This document shows, in pieces, positions 1 to 11,763 of a DNA stretch of 64,000 bases. The DNA is taken from assembly GCA_034509755.1 (NCBI GenBank), contig CM067550.1, forward strand, positions 3,341,001 through 3,405,000. The letters are read 5' to 3'. This stretch comes from Anisodus tanguticus. Taxonomy: Eukaryota; Streptophyta; Magnoliopsida; Solanales; Solanaceae. Under the pieces are notes generated by a model, which did not search any database, was not told the DNA's origin, and worked only from the letters and a program-made list of their open reading frames with translations. Made by a program: the position numbers and the translations under genes. The stretch's first letter is position 1; each line of letters opens with the position of its first letter.

Positions 1-960
1 AATTAAAAAATATTTTTTTTCAAGAATGAAATCTTATTGAAACTATTTGTATTCGATTCATCCTTTGCAGTGACACGTGTTTGCATATCTTTTTTTCATT
101 TGATGATGGTTAATATATAGACTTCATTAATAAATCACTTAACTATGATAATTTGATAAAGTTTGGTGGTAACGCTGGTGTTAAAGATATACAATATATG
201 TTTCTTCCTATTTGTGTAAAGAATGTTCAAAGTGTTCTGCACTGATTTTGCACTATACCACTAATTCTGATTAGATTTTATATTGAATGCTTAAGCTCTT
301 TCATAATATGTCACTTTATTCTTATTTTGCCCTTTTTTTTTTATAATGTGTGGAGTTCTTAAATAAAAAAGCCCTTGGCACGTGGCCCTTTCTTAATTTT
401 TAAAAGAAAACTCTGGAGGACAGGGTTTTTATGCTTTTGTTCCATTTTACAAACGCAAAGTTAATATGTTAATTTGATTTACTTAATATATTGTTGATAG
501 TGGAAGCAATATTAAAGTTTGATAAGCTACCTAACATCCGTCGAGTTGCATAAGTAACAAATTAGAGTTTTAAGGAAATGGTATCAAATATCACGAAACA
601 TAAGCTTCAGCTGTTAGATTTAATTACATTTTTATTTGTATAATTATGCTTCAACATGCCTCTCGTTGTGAGGGTTAAATTTAGTTTCATTTGATAAGCA
701 AATCACGTGATTTTTTCAATAATGGACGATAGTGAGGCTCGAATCAAAGACCTTTTGCTTGACGTACCATGTTGAAATATGTGAGTGTGACAATCTCATC
801 TAAAAACTTGAGTTGTTAGAGAGCGCACAAAAAAATATAAATATATTCAATCGCATTACAAATAATGTCGATCTATTATACATATTTTATTTCTTATAAA
901 AATATTTGTTTCTCACAATATTTATAAAACAAAGTTTCTTCTATATAGTGTCGAATGTAA
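1..960. other. AT-rich intergenic sequence, no gene seen
   Basis: No reading frame, RNA gene or paired repeat can be supported here. The sequence is AT-rich with homopolymer tracts and looks like degraded intergenic DNA. Confidence 0.6.
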
Positions 961-968
961 ACCATGAG

Positions 969-1720
969 TAAGGGTGTGCAAAAAAAAAAAGTTTAACCGA
1001 TAAACCGAATCAATAAAAATATTATTGATCTATCGGTATTGATTTATTGGGTTAACAGTTTTATAAAAAATATCGGTTTGGTTTTCGATTTTAAGGATTT
1101 AGTTAACGGTTAAATTGATAACCCAATAAGCTTATATCAAAAATTATTTTTCTCCTTTTTATATAATAGTGACTTTAAATTTTAATTTCTGAATACATAT
1201 TCGATTTCTAAATTCTTAACGTAGGCACACTTATTCTCTGACTCTCAATTCTCATATGAAACTAGGGCTTGCGATGCTTCTCTGCCTCTCTCCCTCACTT
1301 TTATAGTTGTCTTTAGTTTTGCAATTTGAAGTTGTTGGTTTCTTTTTCTTTTTGAGAGAATGCTACAATGATACAACATCGAAGTTTGCTACTTAACGTG
1401 AAAGTAAACAAGTTTGTTTTAGCAAATAGCAATAATGTATCTGAATTTGCTTCTACTTGTAATTTGTGTAGATTTTTAATTTTTATGTATGAAGGCAGTG
1501 TATATATGAACAAATGAAAAACAAGAGAAAGAAAAAAAATAGAGGAGAATTTTCTTATCGATTAAACCGAAAATCAAACCGTTAAGGATCAAAAACCGAT
1601 AAACTGAAACCAATAATGAATATCTTGTTGGTTTAATTATCAGTTTAGCATATTTAAAATTTGAAAACCGATAAACCCAACAAATAATACACAAAATCGA
1701 ACCGACCGATAAATACCCTA
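969..1720. mobile_element. non-autonomous hAT-like DNA element (degenerate)
   Basis: The left end reads TAAGGGTGTGCA followed by AACCGATAAACCGAAT. The right end read inward is TAGGGTATTTATCGGTCGG. Both subterminal zones are packed with ACCGATAAACC-type motifs in opposite orientation, as in plant hAT miniature elements. The flanking 8-mers, ACCATGAG at 961-968 and CCCATCAG at 1721-1728, match at 6 of 8 positions, which fits an aged 8-bp target duplication. The interior has no transposase. The boundaries are my estimate from the ends. Confidence 0.55.
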
Positions 1721-2043
1721 CCCATCAGAGATCTTCTCCATTATATACGATTATTTAAGTTCCAAAACCCCAAGAAAGAAAATCAAAAGAGAATTAATTA
1801 GGGGAATCACAAAAAGGTTTATTGAGTCATCCTCCATTGTCCCCTTAAAATGACCATTTACTTGACCCACCATAGAACATTCCACACTAGTTGCTAAATT
1901 CACTTCCAGCAGTCTAATTTCTTGGCTGGAATGACAAAACACCTTAATTTAGATTGGTACAGAGGATACTTAATCAATCACTCTATTCTTTTAACCATTC
2001 AATATTCAAAATCTATTAGACTGATTAATTTGTATAGAGTGTA

Positions 2044-2498
2044 TGTTGAGTTCTCCCACATCGGTGAGCTTTGGTATCTTTATATGGCTTGAACAATCCT
2101 CCTCCTTTTGAGCTAGTTTTTTGGGTTGAGTTAGGTCCAAGATCCATTCTTTACATGGTATTAAAGGAAAGCTCATTCTAATTATTTGTTCACTGATGTT
2201 GGGCCCCCAAATTATATTATCCACACTCCAGTTAACAAGGTCTGGGCGTGCGGAGAATGTTAAGAGTCTCACATCGGATATGGAATGGGAACATGAACTC
2301 TTTATATAGACTTGGACAATCATCACCCTACAAACTAGCTTTTGGGGTTGAGTTAAGCTCATGATCCATTCTTTACATGGTATTAGAGTCATGACCCATC
2401 CGGTGAGATAAGTGGTCTTTGGTATCCATATATGAGCAATCTTCCTTCCTTTGAGCTAGCTTTTGGGGTTGAATTAAATTCAAGATTCATTCTTTACA
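2044..2498 (+). mobile_element. TRIM (miniature LTR retrotransposon) with three LTRs
   Basis: LTR 1 (2044-2155) starts TGTTGAG and ends TTCTTTACA. It is followed at once by TGGTATTAAAGG, a decayed initiator-Met-tRNA primer-binding site. LTR 2 (2258-2377) starts TGTTAAGAGTCTCACATCGG, ends CTTTACA and is again followed by TGGTATTAGAG. A third copy lacking its 5' end runs to CTTTACA at 2498. Flanks GTGTA (2039-2043) and GTGTT (2499-2503) are a near-perfect 5-bp target duplication around the whole array. There is no coding capacity, as is usual for TRIMs. Confidence 0.75.
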
Positions 2499-4369
2499 GT
2501 GTTGAATAAGCTCGACTTAAGATAAATCATTCAATATCAAGAATTTCTTCATTCTCATGGCTTTAGAATCCCGTTGAAGGAATATGATTTCAGGACTCAG
2601 GTCTGAAATTATCAGGTGAGATATATAGTTCATGAATTGGACATCTATCTTCACAGCAAACTCCTTAATTTGATCCGGTCTGTCACGTGTAAGCGAAATA
2701 CAACTCAATCTTCTCCTATTATACATGGGAGTATAAATCGATCGGTGTTGAATACTTGAATCTGCCCCTAAGCCACTGTTCATCTTGGGAGTAGTTTGGT
2801 CATTAAGTTACTCTGTGAAGTAGATGATTAAGCTGGTGATTGTTGGAGAAGATCTGGCTAAAAAAACACAAAAAATATTTCGATAACTATAATGCCAATT
2901 ACTTTTTTTCCGATTTTAATAGTGAGTGTTTAGTACGTCCATTAATAATTTGCAAAATTTATATGGTAATCAATCATCCATTCATCTCTTGTGGTTTCAA
3001 CTTTCAAGTGCACTAAACGCGTTTAAGAACATTTTTTGAACTGCAATTTTCCTTTGACTGAGGTATTTTACCAAAGACCCTTTTAGATGTTACAATCAAG
3101 GAAGGTAAAAAGAAACCTAAATATTTAATTTCACGCTAATAATATTTCATTTTTCATATCATATATTATAACATCTTACACAAGTTGGCCTCAAAGATTA
3201 GTTAAGTATTTAACTCTCAATTTCCATTACCTTGCTGCAATTTTGAAACATAAGTAGATGACATCAAGGTAATCACTCTAAAAAGGAACTTTATGCGTCA
3301 CTTCTTCCTCTTTATGACTGATTTTTAGTGCTCTATTAATATTATTATTATCATTATATGGTCCTCTATAACTTTATTTTTAATCATGAAAGTAAAACCT
3401 ATATTTTTTTTCTTTTGGTTAATTATATGGAATACGAAATTCATTGACTCGACAAATTTAGATTCGCTATGCGTAAGGTTCATTAAGGGAAAAACACTCT
3501 CTTATAGGTTTCTCCATTTCATTATTTGAACTCAAAAAGTATGATTAAAGATAGAAGCAATCCTTCTAATTATAACTTATAAGGTTTAACTTTTAGTTTC
3601 AATGTCACTATTCAAAAGAAAAAAGGTTTTCCACAACTAATGTTTACACCAAGTTATATTAATTTATTATATTAAAATAATAAATTATAGTAAGAAATTA
3701 TATTAATCAACTATAGTTAAATGATAATATATTCCATTAGTATATATCAAAACTTAGGATTATGGTAACTACGTGATTATATTTCATAAACCTTAACCAA
3801 TTGTGGCTTATTTCAAATTAATCGTCTTTCGGCTTGACCTTTACCTGTCATTAATTAATGACTAAAAGTTTAAAATTTAACAGGAACCTGGCTAACCATA
3901 CATGGTTTAAGCCATATTCTCAAAATGTTCTTTGAAGATTGAATTAAGTCATTGAGAAAATATTAATTAAAATAAAATAATGTTATTAAGCATGCAACAT
4001 AAAGTGGAAGACTTTGGATTCATTTCTATCCTCAAAACTTAGAAGTGACCGTCTTTGTGGAGGCTGAGAAAAGTAGGCCCTTGGGGCTGGCTTGGGAAAA
4101 TACATTATTTTAATCCTGTTTTTGAAAAATAGTCATTGTCCGAAAAATATTTTAGAGTTTCACTTATAAAATTTAAAACTTTATAATAATAATAATTATT
4201 TTTCAATTATAATATTAAAAAGTGATTATTTGTAATTATTGGGGATATGATAACAATACTGAAAATTAGCTTCTGCTCTATATCTTAAATTTTATGTAAC
4301 ACTATCATTATTATAGAGATCAATATTTTCAGAATGATTTTTCAAACTATTTTTAGTTATTGTATTTTA
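2499..4369. other. intergenic, no gene recognised
   Basis: Short frames are present but none has a recognisable domain or splice context. The sequence is AT-rich with small inverted and AT repeats. Confidence 0.5.
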
Positions 4370-5468
4370 CAACAACATACCCAGTGTCATCCCACAACGT
4401 GGGATCTGGGGCGAGTAGAGTGTACGCAGATCTTACCTCCATCTTGGTAGGTAGAGCGGTTGTTTCCGAGAGACCATCGGCTCAGGACAAGCAAAGCGAA
4501 AAAAAAACAGTCAGTCCCGGTCAAAAAATTTAAATTTAAATTTTTTAAGCAGTATGAAAATGCTGACCGCAAACGTGAATACGCCTTAATAACGCATCCT
4601 GAAAAGGAAAAGAAAAGAAGAAAGAAGAAGCAGTAACTAATACAGATAAATGAGATAAATCAAGTGCATTAAAGAACGCATACCAATAGAAATAAAACTA
4701 CAAAAGGCTATAAAGTAATACTACGCCTATTCTTATGATATGTTAAGCGGGCCTACAGTAATAACACTATAGCTACTCGTTTGTAGGCGTAAGTAGGACT
4801 ACGCTCGACTACCTACTACCCCTCTACCCTAATATGTGTCCTCCACAACCCCTTATCTAAGGTCATGTCCTCAGTAAGTTGTGTCTGTTCCATATCCCGT
4901 CTAATTACCTCTCCCCAATATTTCTTTGACCTACATCTACCCCTTCTGAACTCGTCCATAGCCAACATCTCACACCTCCGCACTGGGGCATTTGTGTCTC
5001 TCCTCCGCACATGTTCAAACCATCTCAACCTCGCTTCCCGCATCTTATCCTCCACCGAGGCCACTCCCACTCTGGCCCGGATATCATCATTTCTAATCAT
5101 AACCCTCTTTGTATGCCCATACATCCATCTCAGCATCCTCATCTCCGTCACTCTCATCCTTTGGGGTGCGGCGTCTTAAGTGACCAACACTCCGCCCCAT
5201 ACAACATAGTGGGTCTAACCACCGCCCTATAAAACTTATCTTTCAATTTTGGTGGCAACATTTTGTCGCACAAGACTCCAGATGCAAGCCTCCATTTCAT
5301 CCACCCTGTCCCAATACAATGTGTGACATCGTCATCGATCTCTCCATTCCCTTAGATAATCGACCCGAGGTACTTGAAGCTTCCTTTCTTCGGAATGACC
5401 TGAGTCTCAAGTCTCACCTACATGCCTGGTCACAGTCACTCCCGTTGCTCAACTTTCACTCCAAGTAA
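4370..5468 (-). mobile_element. 5'-truncated RTE-type LINE with TTG tail
   Basis: Read on the minus strand, the element enters inside the C-terminal part of a reverse transcriptase around 5468. It passes a 3' untranslated region and ends near 4370 in a GTTGTTGT tail. The last ~120 bases (about 4374-4500) carry the GAGCCGATGGTCTCTCGGAAA and GGTAAGATCTGCGTACACTC signature. The same signature is seen as independent short insertions elsewhere in the window. A 5' truncation with a conserved 3' tail is normal for target-primed reverse transcription. I did not find a clear target duplication. Confidence 0.75.
4816..5415 (-). pseudogene. RTE LINE reverse-transcriptase C-terminal fragment
   Basis: The 3' part (5157-4816) reads open for 113 codons and contains the RMLRWMYGHT and RLRWFEHVRRR blocks, which are diagnostic of the plant RTE-clade ORF end. 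Upstream, in a different phase, are SFKYLGSII, YRAVVRPTMLYGAECW and related blocks, so the frame changes near 5160. It encodes no complete enzyme. It is a relic of the RT region of the enclosing LINE. Confidence 0.75.
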
Positions 5469-5635
5469 AAATGATAATATAGTGCTTCTAAAGTAGACTG
5501 TGTGTATCTATTGGGTGGGTGAGTGTCGAAAAGTTTATGAAAAATCAATATAAAAATTAAAATCGGAAACTACATAATTTGATGCTCGCAATGAGAATCT
5601 CATCATTTTTAAATTTCGGATGGAAAGGAGTAAAA

Positions 5636-6040
5636 TTCAAGTGCACCCTAGAGAGGGAGGTAGGGGTGGGGTGGAGTAAGCAAGGTAGGGGCAGAGATGT
5701 GAGGGTGGTTCTTGGGTGGGGTTGATGTAGGGGAGGAGTAGGGTGGATGGATAGTGTGGTAAGTGGTTGGGGTACGTTGGTGTATTTTTATTGTTTTGAA
5801 ATAATAAAAAAAAATTATTTATAAACAAAAATCTTAATCTAGAATGAAGTTCTAATTGTTAAGATTGAGCATTTTCATGGGTCAAGTTTGGGCATCATCA
5901 TGAGTTTATTTGGATTGTTGATTTATGATGGGTCAATTTGGACTAGCCCAAACCAATCCATCATCAAAATCACTCTTGTCCAAACCCATGAAAATTTGGG
6001 CGGATCATTTGGGTTGGGCTAATTTTGACACCTTTAGTGA
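5636..6040. repeat. dispersed repeat, inverted partner at 58.3-58.7 kb
   Basis: This stretch has a G-rich block (GGGAGGTAGGGGTGGGGTGG), then an AT segment, then several GGGTTGGGC/GCCCAAACC-type motifs. Its end, read inward, is GTGTCAAAATTAGCCCAACC, like hAT-type termini. The same order of blocks recurs in reverse orientation at about 58295-58725. This suggests two copies of one non-autonomous DNA element family. Exact ends and class are uncertain. Confidence 0.5.
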
Positions 6041-6373
6041 ACACATATCATAAAGCTCTAGAGTAGTACTCAGGTCGATATGCGGATGAAAACAGTATGC
6101 TGACTTAACTGCTGGGCGTGTATAAGAAAGAGGGATAAAAGTTGAACTGACTCTTCAAAGGCTAAGGTCTGGACAAACATTACTTCGCAGCAGCACTTGA
6201 ACGCTTTCACGGGATGACTATGATCGGTGAAGTCAATACCATAATCCTGCAATCTTACATATTTATAATGATTCTTCGCAAGTCAAAGTCGACAACTAGT
6301 TAAAAAGAAATGTCACTTATCTTTGACTTAACTCATGCTTCCTGTACATTAAAATAAGAAAGTTCTATAACCA

Positions 6374-6495
6374 TGTAAAGAATGAATTTTGGGCCTAACT
6401 CAATCCAAAAATTAACTTTTAGAGTGATAAGGATTGTCCAAGTCCATATAAAGAATTCATATTTTCATTCCATTTTTTATGTGGGACTCTTAACA
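6374..6495 (-). mobile_element. solo TRIM LTR inside a SUVR pseudogene intron
   Basis: On the minus strand this reads TGTTAAGAGTCCCACAT to TTCATTCTTTACA, followed by TGGTTATAGAAC, a decayed Met primer-binding site. It is the same family as the TRIM at 2.0-2.5 kb. It lies 30 bases downstream of the donor of exon 6576-6526 in the SUVR pseudogene. Confidence 0.7.
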
Positions 6496-8407
6496 CATAG
6501 TGTTCAACATAGATGGGGCCATTACCCAAGTTAACTCTTCTAAAGCATTGACTTTCTTTTTAGTGAAAAAAGCGACCTGCATGTGACATTAAAAAAGATG
6601 CTTGATGTCGATATTCCACGGATTTCTAAATAACAGAAGGATACTTCAAAAAGCTTGAAAAGAAAGATAACAAATACATGGTAGTAGTGATGATCAAGAG
6701 TCTCTACTTCAACTAGGATCTAAATCAAGTTAGCTTCATAACATCTGACCAAGATAAAATTACAATGTGGTTAGTTTCAATCCACATTGGGAAGAGAAAA
6801 AGAAACACATACTTTTCTTATGTAAATGTGATTCTTAGAAACAATAAATGTAAAGAACGAGCTGTTTGATCTCGCAAAGAAGAATAACTGGAACTTGTAA
6901 TGGTGCTCGACTGATGGTTCATTCCATGCCAATTGATTGTTAATATCTCTACATGCCAGATATGATGTTGCATCTAGTGTTTACCTATCATTTTTCTTGT
7001 CAAGTTTGAGGACAAAAGTAATAGAAACAAAGAACAGACCCACTGAAAGAGTAAGGAAAGAAATTTAACTCCAAGCATCTAAGAGACCAAGGGTACCATT
7101 AATTGTTGTGAGAGGAATTATCTTCAAAGTGATGCATCACCTGATAAATGGAAGACGAGAAAGAAGAAGGCAACTACAAAGAGGGAAGGATGTGAATTGG
7201 AGCCTAACCTGTGATTAATGAACCTTGCAACATTGCCATAAGAAGTTGCATCCAGACAAAGTGCCTCTTCATCCTTCAGGACACCTTCCGAACCCCAATC
7301 TGCATCCAGCAAAACTGGATATGTGTGTCTCTCATCAGCAGTTTGTGTGTTTCGCTCATACAACTCCGTGTTGGTCACTATTTCTCCTACATATTCACAA
7401 ACAAAAGCACCTATAGGCAAATCCTCCAGTGCCCTGAGCCCCCAACCTTTTCTATCAGCTGTCATAAACACCTGACATGCAGGATAAGAATATGTCAAAC
7501 AATTTCTTACTACTCTAGGTTTCTTCATAAGTATTGTTCATGCACAATACCTTTTCTTTTTTTTGTTGGATAAATCAGATAAGTATCATTTATATCACAC
7601 CAAGATGGCAAAAAAACAATATATACAATATAAATTTATAGTTCAACCACAGTCGATTATCAGTTTTCTAATACTCCAAACATCATTCTCACTATTGCTG
7701 AAACAATCTCCTATTTCTTATGTTGAAAAAGAGCCAAAGTGGTCATACATGAAACTCTTGGTTTGCAATACTTTTCTAACCTGCAATGACACTGGTATGC
7801 CTCCTCGCTGAACAACACGATTTCTACATCCCTTGCTGCAGCCGCATTTATGCCAGCACTCTTTGATAAATTTCCTCACCAAATGACCCTTGCACAGGCC
7901 AGACATGCTATTGTTCTTAGACATTTCAAGGGGACCGTCTCGACAATATACTAAACCACGCTTTTGGGGTTCATGATTCATTGAGATGCAACTCTCGAGA
8001 AACTTCTCCTTGAGCAAACCACCTGATGTGTAGGCAAATTCACCCCCTGTTTCACCAGCACAAGCACATGGTATATCCTGAGACATACAATCCCCGCTGC
8101 AGTTTGAACAACAGTTGTCATCTGATATACGAGCAAGAAGGAACTTCACATGTGCGTTTTGGAAAATAACGTTCTTAGGTATGTACTTAAAAACGGGAAG
8201 AATATGGTCGCTGAATTCATTTATCAACGAAATTCTATGCTCCTCTTGACCATTTGTAATGTCTTCAATATAGTACGCAGAATTAGGAAGACCAGCAGGA
8301 ACAACAGCAAGAGGAACATCAACACCTGGCAGGTTATCAGCAAATGGCGCATTGAGAGGCGTAGTATCACTAAGGTCGTACTCGACCAGAGAACCTTCGT
8401 TATCAGT

Positions 8408-8946
8408 TGATACAATATAAATTGCGGAAGATAAACGAAACAACAAGAAATTAAATATAAAGAGGTAGACACAAGAAATGAAATAAAAAAACCCAAAGTA
8501 TATGAAACAATGGACCTCAATTAAATATCTAAGACAAACACCTAAACCTATTAGGATGACCTCAAGGGAACCAATGTCTCATGCAACCAATCCTCTCAAA
8601 ACAAGGTTCAATTCAATGGCTTCAACAAGCCCTTAATTCTCTCAAACTCTCAATACAGTATACCATATCTCAATTTCAACATAAACTAAGTAATGAAATG
8701 ACCTAAACTTCCTATTTATAGTCTTCGGCTAAGTTATTACACCAATGACCCAAAAGTGAAACCTTTGGATTGCAAAAGTAGCCCAAAATGCTGAGTTGTC
8801 ATGATCTGCAGGAGACCTGCGATTCGCAGGCATCATCTGTGAATCGCAGGTGGTGCTCTCTAGCCTCTTTTGGTTGTCAGCTTCTACATTTCGTTTGCGA
8901 CACCATGTGTGGTTCGCACATGGTGTCATCCTTGACATTCTTGTCA
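8408..8946 (-). repeat. truncated 3' LTR of the SUVR-inserted retrotransposon
   Basis: This region aligns in the same orientation with 12998-13549. The similarity stops after CATTCTTG, and the outer ~160 bp of the LTR (its 5' side in element orientation) are missing, along with any polypurine tract. The outer edge (TGATACAATATAAATTGCGG) and the target duplication are intact, so the loss is internal. Confidence 0.75.
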
Positions 8947-9204
8947 TACCATCTATAACACCACCCGGGTCAAAAAGGAAGAACACCCACACATCTTGGA
9001 CACGAACACCCCTATATATCCCATGAAGACCTTTGCCAACATAAGACGCACCCTCAACACAAGCATAAGCGTCATCATAAGCAAGCAAGCAGTAGAGGAA
9101 AGTGTCCCTTAATGTAAAGCCAAGTTGAAAATATTTAGGGAAGACATACGCCTCCATATTCAAATGTGTGACCTCACAAGAAAATAATTTAGTAAGGAAA
9201 GTAT

Positions 9205-10527
9205 CTAACAAAGCAATATCACCAACATAACTCTCCTTACTAGCATTTTATCAAGGGACGGATCAAATCCATAGAGGTCACTTAATTCTAACGTAGCATG
9301 CATATCATTATCATAGATAGGTGGAGAATCAAACAAAGGCTCACAATTAAGTTCATTAGAGATGGGGTAATGACTAGTTGGGTTCCTCAAACAATCAAGA
9401 AGGTCAATTTCTCTCTCAACTATAGATGCCTCTTCTTTTGACTCTTTAAGAACATCAAAACATTCCACCCCTACGATTGAATTACAATCCTTCAAGACGA
9501 GGCTTCCGTCTAAGGGAAGGGTGTCAATCTCCCATAGTGGGTTTCCATATATCTTGTAGCTCCCAAAATTGGCTACATTTTCAATCTCACAAAATATGTC
9601 ACTATGCACATCTCCCTCGATAGTCATGTCATCATCAAATAAGATATTATCTCACAATGATGAAGAATTTAAACAAGTAAGGTCTTCATGACTATCCACA
9701 CGACACACATCACCACCACAATCTTGGGACTCATCATTTGACACAAAGACAAGATCAAGAGATTCATTTTCACATTTATCAAACAATGGTGGGGTGTCAC
9801 ACTCATTCAAATGATCAACTACAACCACATCTTCACTAATCGGAGGTTCATTAACCTCATCACAAAATTCCTCAACTAGTGGACTAACAATACACTCAAG
9901 TTGATTACATAATAATGTATTTTCATTTAAAGCACACGTGTCAATACTAGGTGGACACAAATTGATCTTGCAAGAAGAATCAATTCGGTCATCAAAAGGA
10001 TCAACAAGTGTAGAAGCACTTTCAACAATGACATTATCATCACATGGTAAAGAATCATTAAGCTCACACAAAGACAAGCTACTACTCACACTCACATCAC
10101 AAACTTGTTCATTCAAAGAGTTTGAAGTGTTGAGTTTAGATATTATATCTTGACGTTCACATGAAGAATCTTCTTTACCACAAGCTACGAATGGAGAGCT
10201 CACTTGACCAATCAAAGAGATGGTTTTATCCTCCATGCCCTCTTTCAAGCAGGGGAGTTCTTCAAGGGAAGACTCTTTTAGCAATTTGTTTTCTTGAGTA
10301 CCTACAAAAGAATCTTCTCCACAAAATGCAGAAGTAAAAGGGTTAGATTGAATTTGTGGCAACTCCCTCACATCACTCCACACATCCTCTCTTTTTTTCT
10401 CTCGTGAGCTGCCACTTTGCACTCCCTTACTTCTCTCAATCTTTTGTCTCCCAAGTTCATTAGATCTCTTGGTTCCACACAAAGTCCATTTATTTGTACC
10501 AAGTGGGAGCATTTTGCTTCCCTTCAT
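9205..10527 (-). pseudogene. acidic retrotransposon ORF split by one TGA
   Basis: Two pieces (10527-9652 and 9627-9205) are in the same frame, separated by an in-frame TGA at 9652-9654. Together they form about 440 codons that are serine-, aspartate- and cysteine-rich (for example CDVSVSSSLSLCELNDSLPC). No domain is recognised. It belongs to the enclosing LTR element and precedes the 3' LTR. Confidence 0.5.
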
Positions 10528-10796
10528 TTGTCTTCTTCATTTGAGAATTTTCCTTGGTGATATTCTTTTGGGAATTGACCTTGGTCCTATACCATTTTTC
10601 ATGCGGCTCGGGATAATGGTACCTCAAGTTCCTCTTCAATCCATCTCAAGTCTCAATTGGACTTCCCATCTTCCTTGCTCTTTTGCTATTGGACTCCCAA
10701 TATTTGGTAAGCTTCCCTTCAAAAGTTCTAAGCCAAGTCCATCTTCATTCCTTGTGAATAGTTGTAGCTAGCAAAGATTTCATTCATTGCGAATTC

Positions 10797-11327
10797 CTAT
10801 TTGTCATACTCTTTGCCACTAGCTTCCATAGACAAGGTCAGCCATTTCACATTGAGTTCTCTAACCCTCACACTTAGAAATTTCTTGGGTTGTGTAGGTG
10901 GAAATAGAAGTTGCCCCATTTTATTCACAATGTACTTATACCAATCACAATTATAAGCAACTCCATGGTCTTCAAACAAATAATATCCCAAATACAAGTC
11001 CCATGCTCCCCCGACAAGTACTATACACCACACTTCCTCTTGATAGTTCTCATAAGAGAAAGATTCATTCACCATATCGACCAAATCTCTCCTTTTGTCA
11101 TTATAAGGATCTATTCTCCGAGTCCGATGTAATCCTAGTTGGAGTGCGGCTTGAGGAGAAATATAGCAACCACGATTGTGGTCATTAATTTCAAGACGAA
11201 CTACCCATTCATTATGTACTTCCACCAATATTGAATGGACTCTTCCGTTAGGCTCTATTCTCATGTTACCCTTCGGTTGAGTTCTTCTCACACCACGTTG
11301 AGGATGGTTGGTGACGAATGATCTCAT
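10797..11327 (-). CDS. unknown retrotransposon ORF, 176 aa
   Basis: The frame includes RRTQPKGNMRIEPNGRVHSI, then WVVRLEINDHNRGCY, and near the end WYKYIVNKMGQLLFPPTQPK. It sits inside the LTR element downstream of the acidic frame and on the same strand. No catalytic motif is visible. It may be a gag-like or captured product of this non-autonomous family. Function is not assignable from sequence. Confidence 0.5.
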   Translation of the reverse strand: MRSFVTNHPQRGVRRTQPKGNMRIEPNGRVHSILVEVHNEWVVRLEINDHNRGCYISPQAALQLGLHRTRRIDPYNDKRRDLVDMVNESFSYENYQEEVWCIVLVGGAWDLYLGYYLFEDHGVAYNCDWYKYIVNKMGQLLFPPTQPKKFLSVRVRELNVKWLTLSMEASGKEYDK

Positions 11328-11433
11328 GCCTCCATAATACGATCGTTTTATGGGACCACTTGAGGATGAGCAAGCATAACCACCACCCCCAAATATAGCA
11401 TGGCTATAAGTCAGCTTCTTTTGACCTTAAGAT

Positions 11434-11763
11434 TCATTCGTCATAAGCAATTGACATTTCACTATCATCATACTCAAGGCCAATACCTTTATCACTGCGT
11501 TCATCACAAGAAGAGTAAGAGTTGTACGTTGAAGTACCTTCAAGGTCATGATGGTCATCATAAGGATCTTCCGAGTCATTAGCCTCCACATAGGATCCAT
11601 GAGTACTCTTTGCCTCATGTTCATCATTGTAATGGCCATAGTCGTATTTACAACCCTCATTAAAAGCATTACACTCTTCATTGTAGCCATAGTTCTCATT
11701 GTTAAAGACATATTCTTCATTATTACAATCACCAAAGTCGCCGTCACATGAATCATAATCCAT
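11434..11763 (-). CDS. acidic low-complexity ORF of the retrotransposon
   Basis: This 109-codon frame is rich in Asp, Glu, Asn, Tyr and Gly (for example DSCDGDFGDCNNEEYVF). It is the first frame after the primer-binding site of the enclosing element. I recognise no gag or protease motif. Equal-length reading in the next frame shows how biased the composition is, so it may be only partly coding. Confidence 0.4.
   Translation of the reverse strand: MDYDSCDGDFGDCNNEEYVFNNENYGYNEECNAFNEGCKYDYGHYNDEHEAKSTHGSYVEANDSEDPYDDHHDLEGTSTYNSYSSCDERSDKGIGLEYDDSEMSIAYDE

Noticed and set aside
5637..5828. Proline-rich 63-codon frame
   Set aside because: It is the translated G-rich core of a dispersed repeat that also occurs inverted at 58.6 kb.
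6070..6252. Independent 60-codon gene
   Set aside because: Its DYGIDFTDHSHPVKAF block is the last exon of the SUVR pseudogene, with a splice acceptor immediately upstream.
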